Assembly: GCF_001990265.1 (NCBI RefSeq)
Contig: NZ_LYVN01000001.1
Span: 1 to 64,000, forward strand
Direction of reading: 5' to 3'
Origin: Sphingopyxis sp. KK2
GTDB taxonomy: Bacteria > Pseudomonadota > Alphaproteobacteria > Sphingomonadales > Sphingomonadaceae
Length of the DNA: 64,000 nt
Shown here: positions 9,080 through 17,565 of the stretch, one piece after another
Position numbering within the stretch: the first letter of the stretch is position 1
Layout of the letters: each line of letters opens with the position of its first letter
Position numbers and translations under genes: made by a program
Notes under the pieces: generated by a model
The model's database searches: none
Told to the model about the DNA's origin: nothing
The model's input: the letters and a program-made list of their open reading frames with translations, nothing else

Positions 9080-9484
9080 ATGGTCGCGCGAACGCTGCCG
9101 GTGATAGACCGGGACAATGAAGCCTATTGGACGTGGGGACGCGAGGGAAAGCTTGCGATCCATCGCTGCGCCGCCTGCGAATATTTCGTCCATCCGCCGG
9201 TGCCTTTCTGCCCGCGCTGCGAAAGCCGCGACGTCGCGCCGCAGGCGGTGTCGGGGCGGGGCAGGGTGGTGACCTTCACCGTCAACCACAAGGCGTGGGT
9301 GCCCGATCTGGCCGATCCCTACGTCCTCGCGCTGGTGGCTATCGCGGAACAAGACGATGTGCGCATCGCGTGCAACATCGTCGAATGCGATGCCAACAAG
9401 GTCGATTTCAACATGGAGGTCGAGGTCGTTTTCGAGCCGGTCGAAGACCTGTGGATTCCGCTTTTCCGTCCGGTGGCTGCATGA
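9080..9484 (+). CDS. DUF35 zinc-ribbon/OB-fold protein, second copy
   Basis: A 134-residue protein with the same layout as the protein at 835: a zinc ribbon (CAACEYF and CPRCES) and an OB-fold with VTFTVNHKAWVPDL. The ATG at 9080 is preferred over the in-frame GTG at 9074 because GGGAGG ends five bases before it. The gene overlaps the next one by four bases (ATGA). As in the first pair, it probably forms a complex with the thiolase-like protein and presents the CoA substrate. The shared VNHxxWxPD segment indicates that the two DUF35 genes are duplicates. Confidence 0.9.
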   Translation: MVARTLPVIDRDNEAYWTWGREGKLAIHRCAACEYFVHPPVPFCPRCESRDVAPQAVSGRGRVVTFTVNHKAWVPDLADPYVLALVAIAEQDDVRIACNIVECDANKVDFNMEVEVVFEPVEDLWIPLFRPVAA

Positions 9485-10665
9485 CCCGCTTCGCCGAGAA
9501 AAATACCGCGATCACCGGCATCGGCATGTCCGACGTCTCGCGCGGCGCCAACAAATCTGCGCTCGCGCTCACCGTCGACGCCGCGCTCGAGGCCATCGCC
9601 GATGCCGGGCTGACCCGCGCCGACATCGACGGCATCGCGACCTGGCCCGGCGAGCGCGCTGACGGCTCGGGCTTCTCGCCCGTAGGCTGCGCCGCGCTGC
9701 AGGATGCGCTTCGGCTCGAGGTCGGCTGGTATGGCGGCGGCGGCGAGGCGCCCGGCCAATATGGCGCGGTGTTCAACGCGATCGGCGCGATCGCGGCGGG
9801 GCTATGCAAGAACGTCCTGATCTTCCGCACCATGTACGAGGCGACCGCGCGCAAGACCGCCTACGCCAATTCGCTCCTTCGCGAAGGCCAGCGGCAGGCG
9901 GGGCCGTTTTCGTGGTATGCACCCTATTATACCTATGCCGCCGCGCTCCAGCAGGCGCTCTTCTTCAACCTCTATGTCCACAAGAGCGGCATTCGTCCCG
10001 AGCAAGTGGGCCAGATCGCGGTCAACCAGCGCCGCAACGCCGCGCTCAATCCGAAGGCGATCTACAAGACCCCGATCAGCATCGACGATTATCTGGCCGC
10101 GCCGCTGATCGCGACCCCGCTGCGCATCTACGACTGCGACGTCCCGATCGACGGTGCCGCCGCAATCATCGTCTCGCGCATGGACGTCGCGCGCGACCTT
10201 CGGAATCCGCCGATCCGGATCGAAGCAATCGGCTCGTCGATGCGCTACCGCAACAGCTGGACCCAGCTCGCCGAACTCGACACGCAGGCGCAGCCGAAGG
10301 TTGCCGAGATGATGTGGAGCCGCACCGACCTCAAATCCGCCGACGTCGACATCGCGCAGCTCTACGACGGCTTCAGCTTCCACACGATCAACTGGCTCGA
10401 AAATTTCGGCTTCTGCGAGCGCTACGGCGCCAAGGACTTCATCGACGGCGGTCACCGCATCGCGCTCGATGGCGAGCTACCCGTCAATACCGGCGGGGGC
10501 GCGATGTCGGGCGGCCGTCTCCACGCCTATGGCGCGGTGCATGAAGCCTGCACCCAGCTATGGAGGCGGGCAGGCGCGCGGCAGGTCAAGGGCGACCCGC
10601 AGGTCTGCGCGACCTCGACCTCGGGCGGCCCGCTCGCGGGGGCGATGCTGCTAGTAAGAGACTAG
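9481..10665 (+). CDS. Thiolase-fold protein lacking the usual nucleophilic Cys, second copy
   Basis: A 394-residue paralogue of the protein at 1227, sharing ITGIGMSDVSRG, YDCDVPIDGA, QLYDGFSFH, LPVNTGGGAMSGGRLH and HEACTQLW. The segment where a thiolase would hold its nucleophilic cysteine reads GGGGEAPGQYGAVFNAIGA, again without Cys. With its DUF35 partner it is a candidate retro-aldolase of the Ltp2 type, cutting a beta-hydroxyacyl-CoA side chain. It ends just before a palindromic element at 10672 that probably terminates transcription. Confidence 0.86.
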   Translation: MTRFAEKNTAITGIGMSDVSRGANKSALALTVDAALEAIADAGLTRADIDGIATWPGERADGSGFSPVGCAALQDALRLEVGWYGGGGEAPGQYGAVFNAIGAIAAGLCKNVLIFRTMYEATARKTAYANSLLREGQRQAGPFSWYAPYYTYAAALQQALFFNLYVHKSGIRPEQVGQIAVNQRRNAALNPKAIYKTPISIDDYLAAPLIATPLRIYDCDVPIDGAAAIIVSRMDVARDLRNPPIRIEAIGSSMRYRNSWTQLAELDTQAQPKVAEMMWSRTDLKSADVDIAQLYDGFSFHTINWLENFGFCERYGAKDFIDGGHRIALDGELPVNTGGGAMSGGRLHAYGAVHEACTQLWRRAGARQVKGDPQVCATSTSGGPLAGAMLLVRD

Positions 10666-10671
10666 CCCCCT

Positions 10672-10809
10672 CGTCATTCCCGCGAAGGCGGGAATCCAGC
10701 TTTTCCTCCTTCGTGCCTTTGTGCCTTTGTGTGAGATTTTGGTGACCTCACACGAAGGCACAACGAGAAAAAAGAGACAAGCTGGATCCCCGCCTTCGCG
10801 GGGATGACG
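10672..10809. repeat. Nested inverted-repeat element (empty form of the GxxExxY-associated repeat)
   Basis: The outer arms are about 31 bp (CGTCATTCCCGCGAAGGCGG at 10672 and its near-complement ending at 10809). Inside are inner arms at 10719-10735 and 10747-10763 (TTGTGCCTTTGTGTGAG type, one mismatch). The left inner segment 10713-10735 is identical, in reverse complement, to the 23-bp repeat left of the GxxExxY gene at 56842-56864. It lies between convergent genes and can fold into a long hairpin, so it may also act as a terminator. Confidence 0.8.
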
Positions 10810-10815
10810 ATAAGG

Positions 10816-12150
10816 CTATTGCTGCCAGACGATCTCGCCGTCGATCAACGTCATCGCGACCGTGCCAAGAGCGCCGGTATACTCGGGCCAGTCGTACAGG
10901 ATCAGGTCCGCTGGTGCGCCGACCGCCAGCGGCACCTGATACAGTGCCAATGCCGCCGCACGGCTCACCGCTTCGCCGCCGCCGATCACTTCTCCCTCAC
11001 GCGTTCGCCTGTCCGTCGCGGCGCGCAGCGCAACCCAGGGATTGGCATCGCCATAGGGCGCGTCCGATCCCCCAAGCACCTTCACCCCGCGACGCATCAG
11101 CGATCCGAGCCGATAGAGGTCGTCCAGCGCATCGGCGTCCATCTGCGCGCGATAGCGATCTCCACGGTCGTGGATGAAGTTCGGCTGTGTCACCACCGTG
11201 AGCCCCGCCGCCGCGATGTCGCCGATCAGGCTTGCCGCGATCACCCCGCCATGCTCGATCCGGTCGCCGGGCTTCGCGCCGCCTGCAATGGCCAGCGCTT
11301 CCAGATAAAAGACCAGTTCGCCCAGCGTCACGCAGTGCGCCGCGACATTCCTCCCCAGCGTTCGCGCCGCCGCGATCCGCGCCGCCGCGGCCTCGACCGG
11401 CGGCAGATCATTCTCGTCGAGCAGCAGCTTCACCGGCCCCAGCGCATGGCCATCGCCCGCGGGCAAGCCCTCGGTCCCCATGATCACCAGCCGCTGCGGC
11501 ATCGCGCCTGCCAGCAGCGCCGCTTCCGCCGCGCCGTTCGAAGCGCCAGCGTCGGTCACCCCGGTCACGCCCCAACTCGCCAGTCTCTGGCCCAAAGTCG
11601 AGAGCGAAGGCGGCGCCCCGCCGATCCGTTCGCGCAGCCAGGCATCGCCGCGCCAGATGCGGCCATTGGGTCGGCCGTCGGCGCCAAGATCGACGCAGGC
11701 AGGCAAGGGCGCTTCGCCGAGTTCGGCGAGCGCCACACTATTGAGGAACCAATAGCCCCCCGTCCGGTCCTGCACGCGCAGCGGCCGGTCAGGCAGCCAG
11801 CCGTCCAACAGGGCGCGGTCGGGAAGCCCCGCTACCCGCTCGTCATAGCCAATGGCGCGCACCCATGTCCCCGGCGCCCCGGCTCCGGCGCGCAGCCTCG
11901 TGACCACCGCATCGACGCTTCGGCAATCGTTCAGATCGACCGACTCCATCCGCGCGGCCGTCGCCAGCAGATGCAAATGATGATCGTGCAGTCCGCCGCC
12001 GAGCGTCAGCCCGCGGGCATCATATTCGGCGCTATGTCCCGCCACCGTCATGCCCATCGCCGCGATCCGTCCATCGCGCACGCCAACCGCCAAGGGCGCG
12101 CCATCGGCGCCGCACGCATTGCGGATGATCAGGTCGAACTTTTCGCTCAC
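10816..12150 (-). CDS. YtcJ-like amidohydrolase (amidohydrolase family 3)
   Basis: A 444-residue metal-dependent hydrolase: the N-terminal beta-sandwich starts with FDLIIRNACGADG, the metal motif is HDHHLHLL, and later segments include AAHCVTLGEL, DRIEHGGVI and LGGSDAPYGDANPW. These fit the COG1574/YtcJ group, whose substrates are mostly unknown. The GTG start at 12150 overlaps the upstream stop (GTGA), which fits translational coupling; longer in-frame starts would run into the CoA-transferase. As last gene of the five-gene operon it may hydrolyse a lactone, amide or cyclic intermediate formed after CoA release. No signal peptide, so cytoplasmic. Confidence 0.88.
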   Translation of the reverse strand: MSEKFDLIIRNACGADGAPLAVGVRDGRIAAMGMTVAGHSAEYDARGLTLGGGLHDHHLHLLATAARMESVDLNDCRSVDAVVTRLRAGAGAPGTWVRAIGYDERVAGLPDRALLDGWLPDRPLRVQDRTGGYWFLNSVALAELGEAPLPACVDLGADGRPNGRIWRGDAWLRERIGGAPPSLSTLGQRLASWGVTGVTDAGASNGAAEAALLAGAMPQRLVIMGTEGLPAGDGHALGPVKLLLDENDLPPVEAAAARIAAARTLGRNVAAHCVTLGELVFYLEALAIAGGAKPGDRIEHGGVIAASLIGDIAAAGLTVVTQPNFIHDRGDRYRAQMDADALDDLYRLGSLMRRGVKVLGGSDAPYGDANPWVALRAATDRRTREGEVIGGGEAVSRAAALALYQVPLAVGAPADLILYDWPEYTGALGTVAMTLIDGEIVWQQ

Positions 12151-13112
12151 GCCATCGCTTTTGCGAAAGTCGCGGCGGTCCGTGCAAGCGAAACGTCGAT
12201 CACCCCGCATTGCTCCGCCGCCAGCGCCTCGAGCGCCAGCGTCGCCGCGGTCAGCCCGGTCAGCGGATCGGCGAGCGCGTCGCCGTCAAACTGTGGCCGA
12301 TCCTCGTCCCAGCGGACCAGCCCGCCCGCCGCGGCGCAATCGTCGCCGAAACCCACGCGCATTGCCGCCTCGCCCGACCAGCCATGCGCGGTGATCGCGA
12401 TCCACAACAGGTCGGGATTGATCCGGAACAGATGCTCTTCATCGAGCCCCAGCCGCGTGAGCGCATGCGGCCGCGCCGATGTGATCAGCACCCGCGCCTC
12501 GCCGATCATCGCGAGAAGCTCGGCGCCGTCGAGGTCGGCGCGCACCCGCCTCTTGTCGCCGTTTAACCGCGCATCGAGCTTGGGCGTATGGAGCCGGGTC
12601 GGGTCGGGCCGCCCGTCGCTCTCGACCTTCACGACCGCATGCCCCGCCTCGGCGAGCAGCGCCCCGCAATAGGGGCCCGCCCACAGCGCCGAAAGGTCGA
12701 CGACGATCCCGTTGCAGGGTGCGCAGGTGGCGAGTTTGGTCTGTGCCAGCGGTTCGGCCTCGCCGACCCGTGCCACCGGCATGTGCAGTTCGGCCGCCGC
12801 CGTCACCATCGCTTCCGCCGGGCGCGCATCAGCCGCGCGCAGGATCGCCCGCCACGGCTCCTCATCGATCGCCGAGCCCGTCCACGCAGGAACCAGCTCG
12901 CGGTCCTCTTCTCGCGCCAGCGACACCGCCATCCATCCGTCGCGGCACTTCACCATCCGGCAATGGCGGTTCGGCGACCACTCGCCCGGCTCGGCGAGCG
13001 TCAGGTCGTCATGCCGCGACAGCGCGCGACGCGGATCAAAGGCGATGCGTCCGCCCGATGCCGCGACCAGCCGCTCGCCCGCCGCCGCAACCGCATCGAG
13101 CAGCGCGGTCAA
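12147..13112 (-). CDS. Family III CoA-transferase with circularly permuted domain order
   Basis: A 321-residue protein, shorter than the usual 380-410. Residues 45-125 (PNRHCRMVKCRDGWMAVSL, then MPVARVGEAEPLAQ) match what is normally the middle and C-terminal part of CaiB/BaiF proteins. Residues 135-315 (VVDLSALWAGPYCGALLAEA, VVKVES, GDKRRVRADL, then VIDVSLA) match the normal N-terminal half. The aspartate of LADPLTGL near residue 282 aligns with the usual catalytic Asp. The start is taken as TTG 13112, which overlaps the upstream stop (TTGA). The longer frame would overlap the crotonase. Reaction: probably CoA transfer. The permutation is my reading and needs an alignment. Confidence 0.8.
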   Translation of the reverse strand: MTALLDAVAAAGERLVAASGGRIAFDPRRALSRHDDLTLAEPGEWSPNRHCRMVKCRDGWMAVSLAREEDRELVPAWTGSAIDEEPWRAILRAADARPAEAMVTAAAELHMPVARVGEAEPLAQTKLATCAPCNGIVVDLSALWAGPYCGALLAEAGHAVVKVESDGRPDPTRLHTPKLDARLNGDKRRVRADLDGAELLAMIGEARVLITSARPHALTRLGLDEEHLFRINPDLLWIAITAHGWSGEAAMRVGFGDDCAAAGGLVRWDEDRPQFDGDALADPLTGLTAATLALEALAAEQCGVIDVSLARTAATFAKAMA

Positions 13113-14095
13113 GGCGCATCCCCGATCGCGTGCACCAGTCCCCAGTCGAGCGCCTGCGACGCGCCGATGCGCTTGCCCGAAAGCAGCATCCACATCGTCC
13201 GGTGCCGCCCGATCGCCCGCGCAACGGTCACCGTCCCGCCCGCGCCCGGGATCAGGCCCATCGTCAGTTCCGGAAGCTGGAACCAGGCGTCGGGCGCGGC
13301 GATCCTGCGATGCGCGGCGGCGGGAATCTCGATCCCGGATCCAACACAGGCGCCGTGAAGATAGGCGCTCGCCCGCGCGCCCAAGGCATCGAGCGCGCGC
13401 GCGCAGCTATGCAGCGTCCGCACCGCATGCGCTTCGGCCAGATCGTGCGCCGTTCCGAACTCCGCCAGCGCGCCGCCGGTCGAAAAGCACCGCCCGGCAC
13501 CGCGCAGCAGCACGTCGGGCGCGCCCGGGTCGTCGAGCGCATTGGCCAGCGCTTCATAGAGCGCGTCGCGCATCGCCGCTGACATCGCGTTGTGAGTATC
13601 GGCGTCGTCCAGCGTTAAAGTGATGCGGTCTTCATTGCGTTCGATCCGCACGGGATCGGCAGGGGCCGGCGGCGGGGAGGCCTCATCGTCGGGGCCACGC
13701 CAGCGGGCGAACTCTGATCCGCCGAGCAACGCCGAATAGGCCAGCGATTCGACCGTCAGCGCATCGTCGAACGTGAGCTTTGCCGTCAGCCGAAGCACGC
13801 GCGCGGCGATCGTTGCCGCCAGCGCGTTTTCGCGCGCCGCATCGGCAAGGTGGTCGGCCAGGGCGGCGTTGCGGATCGTCACCCAAGGGGCAGGCGCCTC
13901 GCGTGCGGTGGTCAGCAACAGGTCGAAATCGTCGGCGACCATAGCAGGCAACAGGCCTTCGCGATCGATACCGATCACCACCGCCTGGATCGGCATATGC
14001 GGCCGCACCCAACGCGCGGCGTCGACGACCAGCACCGGCTCGCCGCCCGGCGCGGACAGGCGGTCGGCGCCAAGATGGTCGATATGGCCGGTCAT
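13109..14095 (-). CDS. Enoyl-CoA hydratase/isomerase (crotonase) with rearranged domains
   Basis: A 328-residue protein. Residues 148-328 are a crotonase core: NAMSAAMRDAL, an oxyanion-type GRCFSTGGAL, HGACVGSGIE with E256, and LPELTMGLIPGAGG with E276. Both glutamates match the catalytic pair of hydratases. The core stops right after DWGLVHAIGDAP, where normal family members continue into a helical C-terminal region. That kind of helical segment is instead seen near residues 80-134 (ARENALAATIAARVLRLTAK and ALTVESLAYSALLGGSEFAR). The protein is therefore either permuted or a degenerate-plus-active tandem. It overlaps the CoA-transferase by four bases. Confidence 0.82.
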   Translation of the reverse strand: MTGHIDHLGADRLSAPGGEPVLVVDAARWVRPHMPIQAVVIGIDREGLLPAMVADDFDLLLTTAREAPAPWVTIRNAALADHLADAARENALAATIAARVLRLTAKLTFDDALTVESLAYSALLGGSEFARWRGPDDEASPPPAPADPVRIERNEDRITLTLDDADTHNAMSAAMRDALYEALANALDDPGAPDVLLRGAGRCFSTGGALAEFGTAHDLAEAHAVRTLHSCARALDALGARASAYLHGACVGSGIEIPAAAHRRIAAPDAWFQLPELTMGLIPGAGGTVTVARAIGRHRTMWMLLSGKRIGASQALDWGLVHAIGDAP

Positions 14096-14104
14096 TGCGC
14101 CGTC

Positions 14105-15610
14105 CTACCCGGCGCAGACCTCTTCCGCCAGTTCGGCCTTGAGGATGCGGCGGAGCAGCTTTCCGGTCTCGTTATAAGGAAGCTCATCGCGCACAAACCA
14201 TTGTTCCGGGGTCTTTGTCGAACGCAGCTTGGCCTTGATCGTTGCCGCCATCGCCCCGGTATCGGGCGCGCCCGATCGCGACACGATCACCGCGACGACC
14301 TTCTCACCCCATTTCTCGCAGGGGATGCCGAGCACCGCGCAGTCGGCGATATCGGCAAAGCCGCGCAGCACATCCTCGATCTCGCCGGGCGAGATATTTT
14401 CGCCCCCGCGCACGATCACATCGTCGAGCCGCCCCTCAACGAACAGATAGCCGCCCTCGTCGAGCCAGCCGGCGTCGTTGGTCGCGAACCAGCCGTCGTC
14501 GGCGATCGCCTTCTTGTGCAGATATTCGCCCGACACCTGCTCGCCGCGGACATGGATCTCGCCATGTTCGCCGATATCGCAGCAGCTGCCGTCCTCGCGG
14601 CGGATTTCGAGTTCGAGCGTTGGCAGGGGTTGCCCCACCGATGCGATGCGTCGCCGCACCACCGGATCGTCGGAGGCAAAGGCGGCGCGATGGTCGTCGG
14701 CGCCGAGCAGCGCGATCGTCGAACTCGTCTCGGTCAGCCCATAGGCGTTGACGAAGGCGACGTGCGGCAACATCGCAAGCGCGCGCGCGATCACCGGCTC
14801 GGGCATCTTGCCGCCGCCATAGGACAGCGCGCGCAGGGCAGGGAGCGCTTCGCCCGTCGCCGCCATGACGTCGAGGATGCGATCGAGCATCGTCGGCACC
14901 ACCATCGCATGGGTGATGCCTTCGCGCGCCGCCGTCGCAACCCAATCCTCGGCGGTAAAGGCGGGCAAATAGACGATCCGCCGCCCGCCATAGGCCGCGG
15001 TCAAAATCGCCGAGATGCCCGCGATATGGTAACTCGGCACGCTCACCAGCGCCGCCTCGTCCTCGTCGGCGCCGAGGAACTCCACCGTCGACATTACATA
15101 AGAGGTGAGGTTGCCGTGGCGCAGGACCGCCGCCTTGGGTTCGCCCGTGGTGCCGCTGGTGAACAGCAGCACCGCAATGTCGTTCTCGGCCTCGTCGAGC
15201 AGCACGGGTTCGGGCACGTCGCCCTGCAGGAACTCGACCTCGAAGTCGCTGCGTGCGACCAATTCGACGCCATCGACCGGCGCGATCCGCGCGAGCATCT
15301 CGTCGTCGGCGACCAGGACCGCGGGCGCGGTCCGCGCGACCAGCTTGCCCAAGTCAGCATCGGCGAGCCGATAGTTGAGCGGTATGAAGGGCGTGCCCGC
15401 CATCCCGCTCGCGAACAGCAGCACGGGCAGCGCGTCGCCGTTCATGCCGAGGAAGGCGGTGTTCGCCTTGCCCTTGCCGGCCAGCCAGGCCGCGACGCGG
15501 CTGGCGCGCGCGCGATAGGCGGCGAAATCGAGCCCATCCGCGCGGCCGCCGACCGCCGGGCGGTCGCTGCACGCGTCTGCGGCGATGTCGAGGAGCAGCG
15601 GCGTGCGCAT
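14105..15610 (-). CDS. AMP-forming acyl-CoA synthetase
   Basis: A 501-residue ANL-superfamily ligase. The ATP/AMP loop is FTSGTTGEPKAAVLRHGN, the A5-type segment is VNAYGLTETSS, the hinge motif is EGRLDDVIVRGGENISP and the C-terminal lysine motif is YNETGKLLRRILKAEL. It activates a carboxylate to its CoA thioester via an acyl-adenylate. The ATG at 15610 starts five bases after the stop of the small upstream gene; an open extension upstream overlaps that gene and was rejected. It is followed after nine bases by the crotonase. This synthetase probably opens the operon's pathway. Confidence 0.92.
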   Translation of the reverse strand: MRTPLLLDIAADACSDRPAVGGRADGLDFAAYRARASRVAAWLAGKGKANTAFLGMNGDALPVLLFASGMAGTPFIPLNYRLADADLGKLVARTAPAVLVADDEMLARIAPVDGVELVARSDFEVEFLQGDVPEPVLLDEAENDIAVLLFTSGTTGEPKAAVLRHGNLTSYVMSTVEFLGADEDEAALVSVPSYHIAGISAILTAAYGGRRIVYLPAFTAEDWVATAAREGITHAMVVPTMLDRILDVMAATGEALPALRALSYGGGKMPEPVIARALAMLPHVAFVNAYGLTETSSTIALLGADDHRAAFASDDPVVRRRIASVGQPLPTLELEIRREDGSCCDIGEHGEIHVRGEQVSGEYLHKKAIADDGWFATNDAGWLDEGGYLFVEGRLDDVIVRGGENISPGEIEDVLRGFADIADCAVLGIPCEKWGEKVVAVIVSRSGAPDTGAMAATIKAKLRSTKTPEQWFVRDELPYNETGKLLRRILKAELAEEVCAG

Positions 15611-15615
15611 CGCGG

Positions 15616-15924
15616 TCAGTCCGAGGCGGGAAGCGGCTTCGCGCCCTTGATCGTCATGGCGACGCCATTGAACGCGAGCGATCCCTTGCCCGCCTTGGCG
15701 CCCAGCACCTCGATGCCGCTCGCCTCGTCGGTGTAGCGCTTTCCGATCATCACGCCCTCGGCGAAATCGGCGCTGACGTCGCCGCCCGGCGCGGTTGCAT
15801 CGTCGATCGGCAGCACCGGCGCCCCGCCGCACTGCAATTCGCCGGCGGCGCTCGGCGGCCGCACCACCACCAGCTGCGCATCGCATACCGCGGATTTCCA
15901 GCGCGAACCCGGCTTCAGTTCCAT
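15616..15924 (-). CDS. Small protein encoded before an acyl-CoA ligase, function unknown
   Basis: A 102-residue protein. It begins MELKPGSRWKSAVCDAQLVVV and ends with a GKGSLAFNGVAMTIKGAKPLPASD-like tail (abbreviated here). Two cysteines (14 and 32) and a predicted all-beta pattern are visible; there is no signal peptide or membrane segment. From memory, similar small proteins occur next to acyl-CoA synthetases in actinobacteria, but I cannot confirm this without a search. It is the first gene of the five-gene operon, five bases from the ligase, which suggests a carrier, regulator or metal-binding partner of that ligase. Confidence 0.75.
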   Translation of the reverse strand: MELKPGSRWKSAVCDAQLVVVRPPSAAGELQCGGAPVLPIDDATAPGGDVSADFAEGVMIGKRYTDEASGIEVLGAKAGKGSLAFNGVAMTIKGAKPLPASD

Positions 15925-15974
15925 GTCACTCGGTCCTTTCCCGTGGCGCCCGTCTGTCGCCTTTGCTCCGCCAA

Positions 15975-16014
15975 TATGTCAATCGACATAGAAAGTAAAC
16001 GTAGTTATATAACT
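15975..16014. promoter_or_regulatory. Divergent promoter region with two perfect dyads
   Basis: TATGTC-AATC-GACATA (15975-15990) and the 12-bp palindrome AGTTATATAACT (16003-16014) lie between the leftward operon (start 15924) and the rightward ligase (start 16036). Both are perfect inverted repeats in an AT-rich gap. They are likely operators, the second sitting close to the ligase ribosome site. The encoded regulator is not identified. Confidence 0.55.
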
Positions 16015-16035
16015 CAAAAGAGCAAAGGGAGAGCG

Positions 16036-17565
16036 ATGCATCCACGGCATTTTGCGCAAGCGGCGGCCGATCGCCCGGCGATCGTCATGGCGGCGGACGG
16101 AGCGGCGACAAGCTACGCCGAACTCGAAGCCGTCGCAAATCGCGGCGCGCAATTGTTCCGCTCGCTCGGTATCGGCACCGGCGACACCGTGGCCGTCTGG
16201 CTCAAGAATGTCCGTGAATATTTCGAGATATACTGGGCGGCTCAGCGCGCCGGGCTGTACCTCTGTCCGATCTCGAGCCGGCTCACGCCCGACGAAGCCG
16301 CGTACATCCTGAACGACAGCGGGTCGAAGCTGCTCATCACCCACGCCGATGTGCCGGCCGCCGATCCGCTCGTCGCGGCGCGCGCCGAACTGATCCCCGG
16401 TGTCGCGCATATCTTCGACCTCGGCACCGGCCTCGCGCTCTCCTGGCGGGCGGCGGTGGCTGATCAGCCCGCAACCCGCATCGCCGACGAATCGGCGGGC
16501 TATCATCTCGTCTATTCGTCGGGCACCACGGGACGGCCCAAGGGCATCCGCCTGCCGCTGTCGGGCGAGCCCGCCGATGCGCCGCATATGCTCGCCGAAC
16601 GCATGGCGGCGCGTTACGGTATCGGCCCCGACGCCGTCCTCCTCTCGCCCGCGCCGCTCTACCACACCGCACCGCTCGCTTACGGCATGTCGGCGCACCG
16701 CCTCGGCGGGACGGTGGTCATCATGGAGAAGTTCGACGCCGAGGAGGCGCTGCGCCTGATCGAGAAGCACCGCGTCACCTTCATGCAAATGGTGCCGACG
16801 ATGTTCATCCGCCTGCTCGCGCTTCCCGATGCAGTCCGGCTGAAATACGACATTTCGTCGCTTGAAAAGATCGTCCACGCCGCTGCACCATGTCCGGTCG
16901 AGGTCAAGCGCCGGATGATCGAATGGCTCGGCCCGATCGTCTATGAATATTATGGCGGGTCGGAGGGCAATGGCTCGACCTTCATCACGCCGCAGGAATG
17001 GCTTGAGCACCCCGGTTCGGTCGGCCGCGCCGACTGGGGCACGCTCCACATCTGCGGCGAGGATGGTGCGGAGGTCGGCCCGGGCGTCGATGGACTCGTC
17101 TATTTCGAGGGCGGCTGGGATTTCCAGTACCTCAACGACCCCGGCAAGACCCGCGATGCGCGCCATCCTCTGCATTCCGGCTGGAGCACGCTCGGCGACA
17201 TCGGCCATGTCGATGCCAACGGTTATCTTTATCTCACCGACCGCAAGAGCTTCATGATCATCTCTGGCGGGGTGAACATTTATCCGCAGGAGGCCGAGAA
17301 CCTCCTCATCCAGCACCCCGAGGTTGCCGACGTCGCGGTGATCGGGGTTCCCCACGCCGAGATGGGCGAGGAGGTGAAAGCGGTGGTCCAGCCCATGGAC
17401 TGGAACGCCGCCGGTCCCGACCTCGCCGCGCGGCTCATCGCCTATTGCCGCGAGCATCTCAGTCCGATCAAATGCCCGCGCTCGGTCGATTTCGACCCCG
17501 CGCTCCCGCGCCACGATACGGGTAAGCTCTACAAACAGGCGGTGCGCAAGCGCTATTGGCCCTAA
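16036..17565 (+). CDS. AMP-forming acyl-CoA synthetase
   Basis: A 509-residue ANL ligase with [28 protein letters not shown], a [17 protein letters not shown] hinge and a C-terminal [17 protein letters not shown] lysine motif. The ATG at 16036 was chosen because GGGAGAG lies just before it; an in-frame upstream ATG at 15943 would place the operator dyads inside the coding sequence. It is transcribed divergently from the five-gene operon that has its own ligase. The two may therefore activate different acids of the same pathway. The stop codon overlaps that of ynfA on the other strand. Confidence 0.92.
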   Translation: MHPRHFAQAAADRPAIVMAADGAATSYAELEAVANRGAQLFRSLGIGTGDTVAVWLKNVREYFEIYWAAQRAGLYLCPISSRLTPDEAAYILNDSGSKLLITHADVPAADPLVAARAELIPGVAHIFDLGTGLALSWRAAVADQPATRIADESAGYHLVYSSGTTGRPKGIRLPLSGEPADAPHMLAERMAARYGIGPDAVLLSPAPLYHTAPLAYGMSAHRLGGTVVIMEKFDAEEALRLIEKHRVTFMQMVPTMFIRLLALPDAVRLKYDISSLEKIVHAAAPCPVEVKRRMIEWLGPIVYEYYGGSEGNGSTFITPQEWLEHPGSVGRADWGTLHICGEDGAEVGPGVDGLVYFEGGWDFQYLNDPGKTRDARHPLHSGWSTLGDIGHVDANGYLYLTDRKSFMIISGGVNIYPQEAENLLIQHPEVADVAVIGVPHAEMGEEVKAVVQPMDWNAAGPDLAARLIAYCREHLSPIKCPRSVDFDPALPRHDTGKLYKQAVRKRYWP

